NCBI RefSeq assembly: GCF_032854445.1
Contig: NC_088297.1
Span: forward strand, 9,200,163-9,264,162
Reading direction: 5' to 3'
Source: Liolophura sinensis
Taxonomy: Eukaryota > Mollusca > Polyplacophora > Chitonida > Chitonidae
DNA length: 64,000 nt
Both the position numbers and the translations under genes were made by a program. Position 1 is the stretch's first letter; each line of letters starts with the position of its first letter. Under the pieces are notes generated by a model that was not told the origin of the DNA, searched no databases, and saw only the letters and a list, made by a program, of their open reading frames with translations. Shown here one piece after another: positions 24,336 through 35,890 of the stretch.

Positions 24336-24876
24336 AAAAAACTTGCTTTTTTGGCAGATTCCTTCTTCGTTAGCCACTTTTTGCTGTCATTGCCTTCAAT
24401 GATTTTAGCTTGATTTAGGACAATTACAGCACCGCACCCAGTGAAATGATGGCCACAATAACGTAGTGACAAAATGTGTTTCATCAGTTTATATAATAAT
24501 GCCAAGTAACCTTCCGCATATCCCCTTCTTTCGTATTGATAATAACGCCCCCAGGCTGTGTGAATAGGCTTCTACTTCGTTGTCATGCTTGTAAACCATG
24601 ATGTCCAGGTACTTGCTGAAAGAAGGTGTTTTGGATTTTCCGTCTTTTCTTTCTCAATTCACAAGAGAACATGTATAGTCTTTTCCTGTGGCATGAAACG
24701 CAAGAACAACCATATGATAGATGATTCATGTAGGGGTAAACGTAATGCTTTTAGAAATTGCATAAGGATCTTTAGATGTAAGTTTGTAGTATTTTTATTG
24801 TTGTGAGAACAAGACCCAGGACAACTTAGTAGATCATAGTTTTTGTTAACGTAAGGTATGTTTCTATTGTTTATAG
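24336..24876. other. Intronic sequence upstream of exon C2
   Basis: No gene recognised. The acceptor tract tttctattgtttatag of exon C2 occupies the right end. Confidence 0.5.
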
Positions 24877-25433
24877 GTGAGAGCGGTTCAGCGGTGGACA
24901 GAAATCCGCTGTTCTCGGCGTGTTATGGGGACATTGTAACGCACAGTCACACTAGAACACCGAACATTGCCGCCCTGAGGTCTAGAATTCTGAACCAGGA
25001 TCAAAAAGCTAGTTCTACTGTACGTAATATGGTGGCCGCTGTAGCCAGCTTTGAACGTTGGTTGTCTGCGAGTCATCCAGAAGAAACGCGCTGTGTAGAA
25101 CACATCCCTCCACCGGAACTGGACCCTTACCTGGCTGATTTTTTTCTTAACGTGAAGCAACCGTCAGGACAAGATTACAAAGTAGACTCCTTCAGACAGA
25201 TCCGTTACAACCTGGACAAGTTTCTTCAGGATCACAGCTACCCTTGTACGCTCACGGATTCCAGTGAGTTCAAGGAGACCCGTCTGGCCTTCCGAAAAAG
25301 ACTGGCTTATTTAGGAAACGTAGACGCTCTCCGACAGCATGGGGCACATCTGTTTTCATCCAGCGTGCCTTCTTCGACTTCTGATAGTGATGTGACTCCA
25401 TCGGAGAAAACCGCTGATTCTTCAGCAAATTAA
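24877..25433 (+). CDS. Main gene, terminal exon C2: recombinase core-binding-like domain
   Basis: The acceptor tttctattgtttatag ends at 24876. The exon starts in phase 1 (G|GT) and runs 557 nt to TAA. With A and B the joined frame is 419 residues. The domain runs from LRSRILNQDQKASSTVRNMV through SFERWLSASH, IPPPELDPYLADFFLNVKQP, SGQDYKVDSF and LDKFLQDHSYPC to FRKRLAYLG. A ~40-residue Ser/Thr-rich tail follows (SSSVPSSTSDSDVTP). C2 and C3 are much closer to each other than to C1, so they are recent tandem duplicates. The catalytic half of a recombinase is absent. The likely role is DNA binding or protein assembly in the nucleus, by family analogy only. The last ~60 coding bases recur as degenerate copies further downstream. 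Confidence 0.8.
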
Positions 25434-25689
25434 CTGCCACTAGCATGATTTCTAAAACTGATGTGAATTATTTCATCAACAGTAATCTGGCCATTTTAGC
25501 CCGCTTTAAAACAGGCCATGTGCTATTGTGTTATTTTCAGCAAAGTCAATCACTCCAGCTGGAGCGTGCAACGCTGATTGGGACTTTCTAAGAGAAATCT
25601 ACGTTATCTTCGGTAAAATGCCTTCATCCTGCTAACCAACCTGCAGTTGCGCTCGTCTGAGGGTTTTCCAGTACGCTTACATGTATGTG

Positions 25690-26145
25690 ATTTCCCAGAG
25701 AAGAACGGTGACTCTTCAGCGATGTGAATCGTTTCAATGTTGGCAAGCGTGGGATTTGCAGTGCCGGCGCCTTATACGGATGTCACCTCCTGACAGAGTA
25801 TTTTTCCCCCTCGCTCTAGTTAGCCATTTTCCGAGAAGTGTAAACATTCTTCAGCAACGCTTGGAAGTACAACGTTTGGTGGTATAACTTTTCCCGAGAA
25901 GTGTAACCACCCTTCAGCAACGTTCGGAAGTGCAACGTTCGGTATGAACTTCTTCCGATAAGTGCAATGATTCTTCAGCAAACTGGCCAGCGCCATTTGG
26001 CCAGGGTGAAGTTCGGAACTCCAGCGTCAGATGGTGGTATGACTTTCTCCCGAGAAGTGTGATGATTCTTCAGCAAACTGACTCGTGCCATTTGGTCAGT
26101 GTGAGAACTGTATCTCTGGCTTCTGATACCGATGTAACTCCTTAA
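25690..26145 (+). repeat. Degenerate tandem copies of the end of exon C2
   Basis: Units contain gattcttcagcaaactg (near 25970 and 26067; the coding original is gattcttcagcaaatta at 25415). Others carry ccgagaagtgtaa/ctt variants near 25830, 25893, 25950 and 26050. The upstream half, ttctgatagtgatgtgactc in C2, recurs as ttctgataccgatgtaactc near 26124. The array lies in the C2 3' UTR or the C2-C3 intron. Confidence 0.65.
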
Positions 26146-26723
26146 AACGTGGTTTTTCTGTGACCCATTCAAATTGGGCAGTTTGAGATTCGTTGCTGGT
26201 ACAAATGTACACACGTAGATTGAAGGCCTCAATTTTCAAAAAATTCTAATATTTTCCATTCAATCTCTCTAACGTGAGGAGTTTCCAACTGATTGCTCTA
26301 TCAGTCGTCATGTTAAAGCATTTACATACATTATAATGTATTCTAGCGAACCGATAGGTAAAGTCGGTCAGGGTAATTCTGCACATTTGACTACGGGAAA
26401 GGCATTGTTCAGTAAATTTTAAGAATTTAACAAATGACCATTGATAAAGGACATGTCATCATTCTCCCTGGCTCAGTCTGTGTTTTTAATCTGGTCCTAG
26501 ATTGACCTGACTTTTAATGGTCTGTATCTAGCACTAGACCTTGACCTATGAGGTCAAAGGTTGGAATCCAGCTCGCTCTGATGAGGTTTGGTGATTTCAG
26601 TGAGGTTCTCTGATAGGTTTCCCCCCATCCGTTAACATGACGGCTGTAATATGAGAGAAACATTTATATGTGCATGTAAGGGTTGTCAATTAAACTTCAG
26701 TGGTGGGTAATGTGTGGCCAGTG
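26146..26723. other. Intronic, possible old SINE remnant
   Basis: Near 26562-26665 there is a B-box-like ggttggaatccagctc followed by gataggtttccccccatcc and a taatatgagagaaac stretch. It looks like a worn relative of SINE-A. Nothing else is seen. Confidence 0.4.
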
Positions 26724-26930
26724 GGGCCGCCGTGGCCGAGTGTTAAGCGTGCACACACAGCAGAATGACCCAAGAGCCCATGCATAGGCTGACTTCCTCT
26801 CCAATTGTAGGTGAGAAGGTTTGCCAGCAACCTACGGATTGTCGCGGATTTTGCAAGCGCTCTGCTTGGTGTCCTCCCATCATAATTCTAGCCGCCGTCG
26901 TATAAGTGAAATATCCTTGAGTACGAAGTA
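26724..26930 (+). mobile_element. SINE-A, diverged copy in the C2-C3 intron
   Basis: Head gccgccgtggccgagtgtta, body with tgccagcaacctacggatt, ataattctagccgccgtcg and ataagtgaaatatccttgag. The ATAA tail is replaced by unrelated sequence. The B box is lost. Confidence 0.8.
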
Positions 26931-28195
26931 TTTATGTCTGTGTGTCGAAACATATTCGCATACCAGCCGTCAACCAACAAGGATCAACGTTTTACACAAC
27001 CCACTAAAGAAGTAAGAAACTACCGGTATATAAAGTACGAAATTAGAACGGAACCATGCAAAGAAGTGGGCAACAGTTCTCGGTTATGATGGAAAGACGG
27101 AAGGAGATGGTCTAGGCGAATGAATGGAATCAGTATCCAGATCGTGTACCATGCTAGTATATTGGTAAACACCATGAAATAAATAAATAAATAAATGAAT
27201 AGGGAGCCCTAGTACACCTGGGTAAGGCATGTACATAAAAACGAGTCCATTCTTTTGCTGTGGCTTCAGGGGACAGTGTCATAAAGCCATTTTGGGTTAA
27301 TGTCCATAACTTGAATCTTATTAACAAAAATAAGTATTTAAAACAAGGTGCTCAAACTTAAATGAAATTATACAACCACAGCATAAAGTTATGCAAAATG
27401 TTGTCGATTTGATAACGATATTTCAGAATTTAGTTTGGATTACAGTTAAGCTAAAGACCGAAGTTGCTTTGCGAAAGGGGTCTCTGGCACTAATTCATGT
27501 ACTTGCATCTAACCCTTTCTTGGCTATTCACTGTAATACGTACATGTAGATGCCAAGCGCACGACTTAGTGAATTAATTAGTTTTGTGCAATTTTGTCGT
27601 AAATAAGGAACTTTATGTGCGAAAGGGTCGAGTTATGGCATTTATTTGAAGAGAGAGTTTTATTGTTTAGCTCAGTGACGTGGGTTTAGAATTGTAGCGG
27701 GTTGCGGCCATGCGATTAGGTACTTATCCTCCAGATATACTCAGCCGATACCTGGGTTCAGTCCCGTAATGAGACACGGAATTTTTACCATTCACCCGTT
27801 TACACTTTTCTCTAGGTATTGTGAAGACATAGAATTGTCGCTGACTCGCTGGTATGAGAGATAGGCTAAGGTATGCCTAGCCTAAGCTGGATTTTAGGCA
27901 TGGCCAATCAAGAAGATTTAACCCAGGAAATCCTATCTTCCTATCAACCAATCTGCCTAGATTCTATAAGCCTAGAAATGAAGTCTACTGGATACTTCAT
28001 ACATTTGCCTTCAACCAATAAGACGTATATGACGCCGGTTTCCTGGAACGTCCATCTTGGTTGACGGCTGATATACGAATGTCTGTTCCGACGCATAGAT
28101 CTTCAGCCCATGAGTATGGCAACCATGATATACGTGGAAAAGTCAGGAGTATGGGCCAAATGCAACGGTCATGAATTAATCAAATCTCATCGTAC
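26931..28195. other. Intronic; short dispersed motif
   Basis: cgcataccagccgtcaacca at 26957-26976 is the reverse complement of a motif found at 28055-28075 and 33960-33985 (ggttgacggctgatatacga and a variant). At 27001-27040 the sequence again parallels, inverted, 33860-33900. This marks an unrecognised dispersed element. A tRNA-like B box, gggttcagtccc, occurs near 27753. Confidence 0.4.
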
Positions 28196-28425
28196 CTTGG
28201 GTGGTTCAGTTTAAGGCCTTATCCTCGCTGCAGACTAAATATCTTTCACCCACGAGGTCGCTGATTCGAATCCTGGTCTCACTAATACCGCTGTGGCCTT
28301 GCGTAAGGTTTGTCATATAGTTGCCGAGGTGAGGTGGTTTTATCCAGGCTCTGCCCCCATTGTCTTTGCCCAGACCATTCACCATTTAAATAAGTGAAAT
28401 ATTCTTGGGTTTTGAAATGAAAAAC
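28196..28425 (+). mobile_element. tRNA-derived SINE related to SINE-A
   Basis: A-box-like gggtggttcagtttaagg and an excellent B box, gattcgaatcctgg. The 3' part has caggctctgccccc and aataagtgaaatattcttgg as in SINE-A. It ends just 55 bases before exon C3. Confidence 0.65.
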
Positions 28426-28480
28426 AAAAATTCTTCTTTACCCTGGTAACCGTTTTAATTTTTTTTGTTTGTTTCAATAG

Positions 28481-28992
28481 GAACTGAAGGTCAAGAGGCC
28501 AACACACTCGCCAGCTTCCCAGCATGCAGCGCGGTGTCGGGATCCAGTGAACACTCTCATTCAATTCCAAGTGATCGGATGTTGAACGTTTCACGACTGA
28601 AAGCCAGAATTTTAAACAAAGACCAAAAAGCTAGTTCTACTGTGCGAAACATGGTTGCGGCCGTGGGAAGTTTTGAGAGATGGTTGGCTGTGAGTCACCC
28701 GGAAGATAAGCGCTATGTTGAAAGCATTCCTCCGCCAGAACTGAATCTGTACCTCACGGACTTCTTTCTGACTGTCAAGCAACCGTCGGGACAAGATTAC
28801 AAAGTAGACTCCTTCAAAAAGATCAAATACAACTTGGATAAATTCCTTCAGGATCACTCGTATCCATGTTCTTTAACGTCACAGGCATTCACTGAGGCGA
28901 ATGTGGCTTTTAAACAACGACTTTTGGACTTATCAAAGGACGCTTTACCTGCAGCGAAGGCTCTATTGTCAAACTTTAGACAGCTGAGCTGA
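28481..28992 (+). CDS. Main gene, terminal exon C3: recombinase core-binding-like domain
   Basis: The exon follows a strong acceptor, ttttttgtttgtttcaatag (ending 28480), in phase 1 (G|GA) and runs 512 nt to TGA. With A and B the joined frame is 404 residues. The domain is LKARILNKDQKASSTVRNMV, then SFERWLAVSHPED, IPPPELNLYLTDFFLTVKQP, SGQDYKVDSF, LDKFLQDHSYPC and VAFKQRLLDL. The tail is ~20 residues and differs from that of C2. Blocks such as QKASSTVRNMVAAV and QPSGQDYKVDSF are identical between C2 and C3 while the leaders and tails differ, which suggests constraint on the domain. No catalytic half is present. No clear AATAAA was found within several hundred bases. Confidence 0.8.
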
Positions 28993-29475
28993 CCGATAAA
29001 GATGTTTCAACTACCGTATCAACTGTTGTTTGAATCCAGTTCTTCCAATATTTGACTCCATAAGGCTGGCTTCATATTTATGGAAGGTTTTTTGACTTAG
29101 GTTAAAAATTCAAATCCAACCGAAAATAACATATTTAGCCCTTGCCTGAGAAATTTAACATTTGCTCTCTGATTGTTTTCTGCAAAACAATGTATTTACC
29201 ACAATTTGAGTTTATTTCCTGTTCTCAGTTTGGCTTTTTAATTTTTTGAAATTTCTGACTTAAGTCTTAAGCTGTTATTACTATTAATTATTATTATTAA
29301 TACATACCCTAATACTTTAATTTCAGACCATAGCTTGTTGATTGATCTAAGGAGCTCGATATGACACAAGACATTGACTAAAAATTCCGTTGTCGTGCTA
29401 CATGGCAGCATTCAGGGTTAGAAAAATGCTCCTGAATCTTGTTATGGATATGCATGCCCAAAGCTATCCGTATCG
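28993..29475. other. 3' flank of exon C3
   Basis: Presumed 3' UTR or intergenic DNA. A gacttaagtctta motif at 29261-29273 recalls the MITE core but has no partner arm. Confidence 0.4.
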
Positions 29476-29559
29476 TAGACTAAGTTGATTGTAACTACCT
29501 TGGCAGCAAACGGTAAAAACATATGTTGCTATGGTAGTTACAGTCAACTTATACTAAGT
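29476..29559. repeat. Inverted repeat, ~34-base arms
   Basis: The left arm includes ttgattgtaactacc and the right arm includes ggtagttacagtcaa, extended on both sides (ctaag/cttag-like, and ttggcagcaa/ttgct). The loop is about 15 bases. It could fold as a hairpin, either a small MITE or a structured RNA. Confidence 0.6.
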
Positions 29560-29912
29560 TTGCTTCATGCAAGGGGCCACTGAATTTGTATAGTAGCACA
29601 AAAAAAACAAGAGCTAACTTTTGATAAAGTGGTAGGGTATGAAAACGTGTTCAGTTTCTCTTAGGTCAAAGGCAAAGAAAACACTATAGTGAAGCGTAAA
29701 ATCGGATGATGAAAGACTATTGTACGGGTAAATAGTTCGGATTAGGTTTTTTTGTTAAGTTGTTTTTAACCGCGTAAAATAGTTTTAATCGGGTTGTACG
29801 GTGATCTGTTCGAACCCAAATGTCCCATCCAGATGTTTTACCCTGAAACGAACTGTTTCGGCGAATACATTTAAATCTGACCATATGCTTTATGTGCATT
29901 TTGTGCATTATG

Positions 29913-30190
29913 CGGGGGACTCCGTGGCTCAGTCGGTTTGAGCGCTAGCGCAGCGTAATGACCCAGAAGCCTCTCACCAATGCGGTCTCTGTGAGCTCAA
30001 GTCCAGCTCATGCTGGCTTCCTCTCCGGCGGTAAGTGGGAAGGTCTGCCAGCAACCTGCGGATGGTCGTGGGTTTCCCCCAGGCTCTGCCCGCTTTCCTC
30101 CCACCATAATGCTGGCCACCGTCGTATAAGTGAAATATTCTTGAGTACGGCGTAAAACACCAGTCAAATAAATAAATAAATAAATAAATA
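29913..30190 (+). mobile_element. SINE-A, full length
   Basis: The A box is in ctccgtggctcagtcggttt and the B box in gtgagctcaagtccagctc. The body is complete, ending accagtcaaataaataaata. attatg flanks both ends (29907-29912 and just after the tail), a likely 6-bp target-site duplication. This is a useful reference copy. Confidence 0.95.
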
Positions 30191-30351
30191 TTATGTGTAC
30201 TATGAATACAGGAGTTTGTGTAGCAGTTTGTGTGCACTAAGTTGCAATAATCTGATGTGATGTGACTGAACACGATATGATCAGAAAAGGGCATTGTGGA
30301 ATCCAAGTGCATTTTACTCGACTTTAGAAACATTCTTCAAGAAAAAAAAAG

Positions 30352-30660
30352 GGCCACTTCGGGAGCGGTAGATCCAGGATCAACCCTGGCTCGAGTCACA
30401 CCTTAAACCCTATAAGACCAGCATAAAGGGGTAGTGCAACGAACTGGTTGACCCGTATCAGTATAATGGCTCGGGCGGGACGGGTTACTTGCCTTCCATA
30501 ACCCGTTTCAGTGAAGCAGCACTAGATGAAAGAGAGGTGGAACTCCGTCCTGCAACAAGGAGGCACATTACATGCACTCTAAGGACTCCTTCGTCGTCAT
30601 ATGACTGAAAAATTGCTGAGTACGACGTTAGCCCAAAGCACTCACTCACTCGCTCACTCA
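30352..30660 (+). mobile_element. SINE-B, shortened
   Basis: Head ttcgggagcggtagatccag, B box ggatcaaccctgg, body from aacgaactggttgacccgta to gctgagtacgacgttagccc, and a (CACT)n tail. The middle is shortened relative to 9332-9692, and the A-box end is missing. Confidence 0.88.
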
Positions 30661-32170
30661 AGAAAAAAAACACAAGTCGAGCTATTTTCCTGCACAATGT
30701 TTACAATTTTTTATCATCTGATATACGCTTCGTTTTGATGTTGTCTTTGCTGCTAACCCAGGCGAAGTGACCCGTCTAATGCTTTATTTAAGTGTTCCCT
30801 TTGATTTCAAGATAAAATATACGTATTTAATTGCTAAGGTTGAATATCAGTGGTACCTGTAAACTTTTACTGTATTAAAATACACGCACAATTTAACATC
30901 AGTTCTGTTACTTTTTATCAGTATTCTCAGTTAACCACGTATATTTTTAGGGGTGAGTTTGATGGAAATGCACCACCTGCAGGGTAGCACTGTGTTATCC
31001 TGCTGGGGACAAGCTTGTACGACCATAAAACAACTGGTAACTTTGAAAATAAACAGTCTGTAACCCGCGGGAGGTTTTGTTATGTAATGGAATTGAGTTG
31101 TTCACGTAGATTTTACTCTGAGTGTATGTAGCCCCAGTTGGACCACATGTACACATAGGTTTATCCCCTAAGAATGTATACGACGTGCCAGTAAGATGAT
31201 ATTTAAGGTTTTCACAGTCACTACAATCCATGCATCTATTCATGCACCGAAGTTATCGCCCTTTATGGCCTGAGCGGAATTCTTGGTATTGCATCTGACA
31301 CTTTTATGACAGTTTTCTGATGAATAACTTTGACCACTCTTTTGAACTATGTCCTATTCTAAGTTAGCTTTTTTTGATTCATCGATTGACTAATTAATTG
31401 GAGTTTTGCACTGTTCTGAATTTTCAAGCGAGGGCAATCTGGTTTGTTAATAAAGGAACCTGGAGTTAACCATCGACCTTTCTCAGGTTGGCTTACCTGA
31501 TAACCACTCTTAGCTTACGACGCAGCCCAAAGAAATTTACAATTAATTTATTAACATTATTAGCATCTACAATCAAAAACATAATGTGCTAATTTTAACA
31601 TCTGAGTGATGATGTATTCTGATGTATTCTGTTATTATAACATCGGAATGTGTCAAATTCAACATAAAATCCTGTTAGTCTAGCTGTCTTGGTGTTGAAT
31701 TAATACAACAGGTGTGCTATATTTAACATACTGATATGGTGCAGTAACAGAATACACTCTAGAGTCACTCAATCAACAGACTTTCTGTAAAATTTAACAG
31801 ATTATTTTTGTAGAGTAACTGCGTATAAAATACATGCGCATGATATAACGTCTGTCGCAGACAAATCGAGCTTGTAGCGGCTGCCTCAAAAAGAACAGTC
31901 TTCCGCCTGGTTCTGATACAGTCACGTGCTGAATTAAATAGCCGCCATTCGTGTAACGCTCCTGAAACATTCGGGAAGCACGGTATTTTGGTACTGTAGT
32001 GGATTTATTAGACATATATTGGTATATTACTTTTTTCATGGTATGATCATGTTTTTCCTACATCCTAATCCGTATATAATATCAGTTCACTGTTTTACAG
32101 GTTTAGTTTCATAATAATACTCACATAGATTTCACAAAAACATGCGGCTTGGTTTGAAAAATTGCTTTAA
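30661..32170. other. No gene recognised
   Basis: No coding motif is present. 31011-31180 (aataaacagtctgtaaccc, then tgtatgtagccccagttgga) is similar to 39500-39600, so an unrecognised low-copy repeat is present. Confidence 0.4.
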
Positions 32171-32171
32171 C

Positions 32172-32210
<39 letters not shown>

Positions 32211-32212
32211 TA
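32171..32212. repeat. (TAA)n microsatellite
   Basis: Fourteen or so near-perfect ATA/TAA triplets. Confidence 0.95.
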
Positions 32213-32504
32213 GCATCAAATCTGGCCCATAAGCCCACCTTTAATACGTTATCATTTCATTTTCCTTTTCTTGGTAAAAAAATATAAAAAAATAGGTACA
32301 TATTTTATCTGTAATTTTTCTTCACTCTAGTTTGTTTTTTACTCATCCTTTAAGGGTTCGATGAGCTTTCTGAAGTTGTTTCGCTTGGGGGAAAAACACC
32401 AGTCAAAAGATAACTACAGGCAAATACATGCAGAATCGAACGTCAACGTTGAATACAGGATCTGCGATAACATCTGACATACGGCCATGTTGAAAATATG
32501 CACA

Positions 32505-32660
32505 TAAATATATTTACTTATTTCATGTTTTCCGCAGTACTCCTATTTCACTTACAGGATGGCGGAAAGCATTATGGTGGAAATAAATCGGACTGGGCTT
32601 GTGGGAAACCCATGTACGACCATCCATAGGCTGCTAGTAGATCTTCTCAAGTACAGTGCC
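32505..32660 (-). mobile_element. SINE-A, old copy
   Basis: Worn inverted copy: tatttacttatttcatg, then tatttcacttacaggatgg, cattatggtggaaataaatc and acgaccatccataggctgct. The head is not recognisable. Confidence 0.65.
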
Positions 32661-34639
32661 TATTAACATTTCGCCTAGAGTTTACCCGGTCGGTATTCGT
32701 CAGTATTCGTCATTCGTCGGTGTATGACCATTCACACACCTTCCTTGACTTCCTATAACCTAATAGCCCTAGGTGATCTATTCGTTAAAAATGTATGATT
32801 ACAATTGACAGCGTGCCGGACATAGTATATACTATCCCTTTCGTAAGACTTGCAAACCTACTATATAGGATGTACCCCCCCCCCCCCCCACCACCACCAC
32901 CACCCACCCCTAAGATGTTACCTGCACTTTTCTTTGTCATCTTAACCGAATAAGCGTTACACTGTAAGATTGCTTTATAAACGTAAGAACCGTGGGGAGA
33001 CTGAAGACTAAAAACATCCCCATTTGTTGCCAGGACATTCAACAGCGAACTGTCTAAGTTTAGGCCAGCTTTTCTTTTCATGTATTTAATGTTAAATGTT
33101 CTTTTTTATATCAGTAGGTTCAATGACTTTCATGGTATATACGTAAACCATATGGGCTGCATTTTTGGCAATATTTAAACATTTACTTGAACAATTTGAT
33201 TAAAACCCTCACTGAGGTAAATTGACTAGAGGCCAGATTTCACCGGTTACCTGTGACCATTTGCCATCTACCACATTGTCGCCATTCCTCCGTGCTGTTG
33301 TCTTTAATATCCACAATCTTCTGACAAAAGGAACCTCGTATGGAGCAGGAGGTGATAAAAACATGGAGTTAAATGGGCGAAATGCTGATTTTTGCCATTT
33401 TCTAAAGTTTAAAGTATAACAGGACATTGAAACGATCATATCTGAAGGACACATATACCTTGATTACATTTCCAAAAAGAATTTCTTGCCTTAAAGCTAT
33501 ATTTTTCATTTTTTTATGCTAAAACCTTCTTTATTGCCTATCTCACCTGGGTTAAATTCGTTTTGTTAAGTACTCTAATGAAATGATCAAAAGGTGTGCT
33601 GATGATTGGCTCAGAGCAGCCATGATGTCATTGCAAAACAATGAATTGGTTTCGTTTTCACTCTGCTTCATGGCTGTGTCTAATTCCGCTTAACCCGGGG
33701 CTAGGCGCAGTATATTTATACGTTGGATATATGAACAGTTTCAATGAAAGGGCAACTGAGATGCATATTGTACTATCGACAACTTGTATATTAGCACGGA
33801 ACACGATTTGAATGCTGACATCATTGAAAACCGCTGACTGCTTCGCTTTGCATAACTCCGTCCTATTTTCGTACTTTATATACCTTCTTTGTTCTTAGGT
33901 GGATTGTTTTATACGTTGTTTTGGGAATATGCCTTGCAATTATTAACCTAAAACTTCCATATTGGTTGACGGCTGGTATACGAATGTCTGATGGGACTAA
34001 AATACATCGAACACAAACCACTCCATAAACAGTGTAGCGACTGACCTAACATAACTCAGGGAAGGTCACGTTTGTGCTTTAGGCACGATGCATAAGGCAG
34101 GAGAGGTATTCGCGTAACTGCGGGACGAAAAACAGTACCCTGGGAAAGTCTACCTTACCTTCATCACATGACATCAATCTTCGCTGGCTGCGTACAGTTA
34201 TCATAACACAAAGGAATATCCGTAAACAAAAGCAAATGTAACAAAAATGTTAAAAACTTTACAATGTGTCACAAAATCAAACTTGTATGTATGTGTTAGT
34301 AATGTTAAGGGAGCGTTCAAAGCAGCGCATGCGCTGTTAGAGTATGAGTAGGTTACAGCTATCGGTGATCATTCATAACATTCGATAGCACTACGTGAAA
34401 TGGTTCAGCGCACTGATGTTCAAGCCCCAGCGCACAGTCTCACGAGATTTCACTGGTGACGTGCAGACCTCAAGCGAAGAAGAATTCCTTGCAATCAGGT
34501 ATGACATCCAAGGCGATATGTAACGACCACGCAATATAGTGTAAAGCACTATTGTCGGAACAAGTCGGTCGCAAAATTCCTGAATCCTGGGCCGAGTTCG
34601 AATGACCACTAAGGTTCAGTGGAATAGTCCATTAATTAC
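32661..34639. other. No gene recognised; poly-C tract and dispersed motif
   Basis: A run of about 14 C followed by CCA repeats lies at 32875-32909. At 33850-33990 the sequence is the inverted relative of 26950-27055. Open frames at 32785-33081 and 33209-33454 lack motifs, and the first owes its length to the poly-C tract. Confidence 0.4.
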
Positions 34640-34815
34640 ATCAACACTTCCTCTCCGGCCGTACGTGGGAAGGTATGCCAGCAACCTGCGGATGGTCGTG
34701 GGTTTCCCCCTGGCTCTGCCCGGTTTCCACCCACCATAATGCGGGCCGCCGTCGTATAAGTGAAATATTCTTGAGTACGGCGTAAAACACCAGTCAAATA
34801 AATAAATAAATAAAT
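34640..34815 (+). mobile_element. SINE-A, body and tail
   Basis: Starts at cacttcctctccggccgtac and is complete to the (ATAA)n tail. The tRNA head is missing. Confidence 0.92.
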
Positions 34816-34854
34816 TAGATCAACACGAAATTAGTGCATAAACTAACCCCTGAA

Positions 34855-35045
34855 TTTACAGACAGAGGCAGACAAGTAGACACAGAAAGAGACACATACT
34901 GACAACAGAGAGACAGAAACCGACAGATAGACAACACACACACGCTGATAGACACAGATAGACACGGATAGACAGACAGACAAATAGACAGACACATACA
35001 GACAGAGACACATATACAGACATATGATAAACCGACAGAGAATAA
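34855..35045. repeat. GACA/GATA-rich degenerate microsatellite
   Basis: About 190 bp dominated by gacagaca, gatagaca and cacagaga steps. Three overlapping minus-strand frames across it encode Cys/Leu/Val/Ser-rich low-complexity peptides and are artefacts. Confidence 0.85.
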
Positions 35046-35071
35046 ACACAGTTGATAAGGCATACAAGATC

Positions 35072-35270
35072 CATTTATTTATTTATTTGATTGGTTTATT
35101 TATTTATTTATTTATTTGATTGGTGTTTTAAGATTATTTCACTTTTACGACGGCGGCCATCATTATGGTGGGAGGAAACCGGACAGTGCCCCGGACAGGG
35201 GAAACCCACGATCATGCGTAGGTTGCTGCAACACCTTCCCACGTACGGCCAGGGAGGAAGTAAGTATGAG
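35072..35270 (-). mobile_element. SINE-A with duplicated tail
   Basis: The inverted copy begins with (TTTA)n gattgg (TTTA)n gattggtgtttt, so the tail junction is duplicated. The body is shortened: the tactcaaga block after gtttta is lost. It ends near acgtacggccagggaggaag. Confidence 0.9.
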
Positions 35271-35424
35271 ATGAACTTGAACGCACACATATGATCCAAG
35301 CTAGAATTCTAACCACGCTTCCACAAAACCTCCTTGTTTCGTAAAACAGAACGTAAGATCACCCACGATATGAACAACCCATAACACTGGGATATATTAC
35401 TTGAAGACACAAAAAATCAAAGTA

Positions 35425-35890
35425 CGATAAAAACCAGAGCTGCGATGACAGTGTGACAGACGTACAGCGTAGAGAGTAACACCAGAGCAGCGACGAGAGT
35501 GTGATAGACGTACAGCGTGGAGAAAAACCAGGGCAGCGACGACAGTGTGATAGACGTACAGCATAGAGAGAAAAAACCAGAGCAGCGACGACAGTGTTAC
35601 AGACGTACAGAATAGAGACTAAAACCAGAGCAGAGACGACAGTGTGATAGACGTACAGCATAGAGAGAAAAACCTGAGCATCGACGGCAGTGTTATAGAC
35701 GTAGAGCATAGAGAGAAAAACCAGAGCAGCGACGACAGTGTGACAGACGTAGAGCACAGAGAGAAAAACCAGAGCAGCGACGACAGTGTGATAGACGTAA
35801 GGCATAGATAGTAAAGCCAGAGCAGCGACGACAGCGTGATAGACGTAGAGCATAGAGAGAAAAACTAGAGGAGCGGCCACAGTGTGATAG
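35425..35890. repeat. 48-bp minisatellite, about ten copies
   Basis: The unit resembles agcagcgacgacagtgtgat, then agacgtacagcatagagaga, then aaaaccag. Length is near 48 bases with small indels. Because 48 is a multiple of three, the minus strand stays open for 182 codons (35907-35359), repeating LVFLSMLYVYHTVVAA. The frame slips into other peptides midway, so selection for this protein is doubtful. Confidence 0.92.

Noticed and set aside
34815-35074. Three overlapping minus-strand frames rich in Cys, Leu and Ser
   Set aside because: They are translations of a GACA/GATA microsatellite in three frames, with no motif or splice context.
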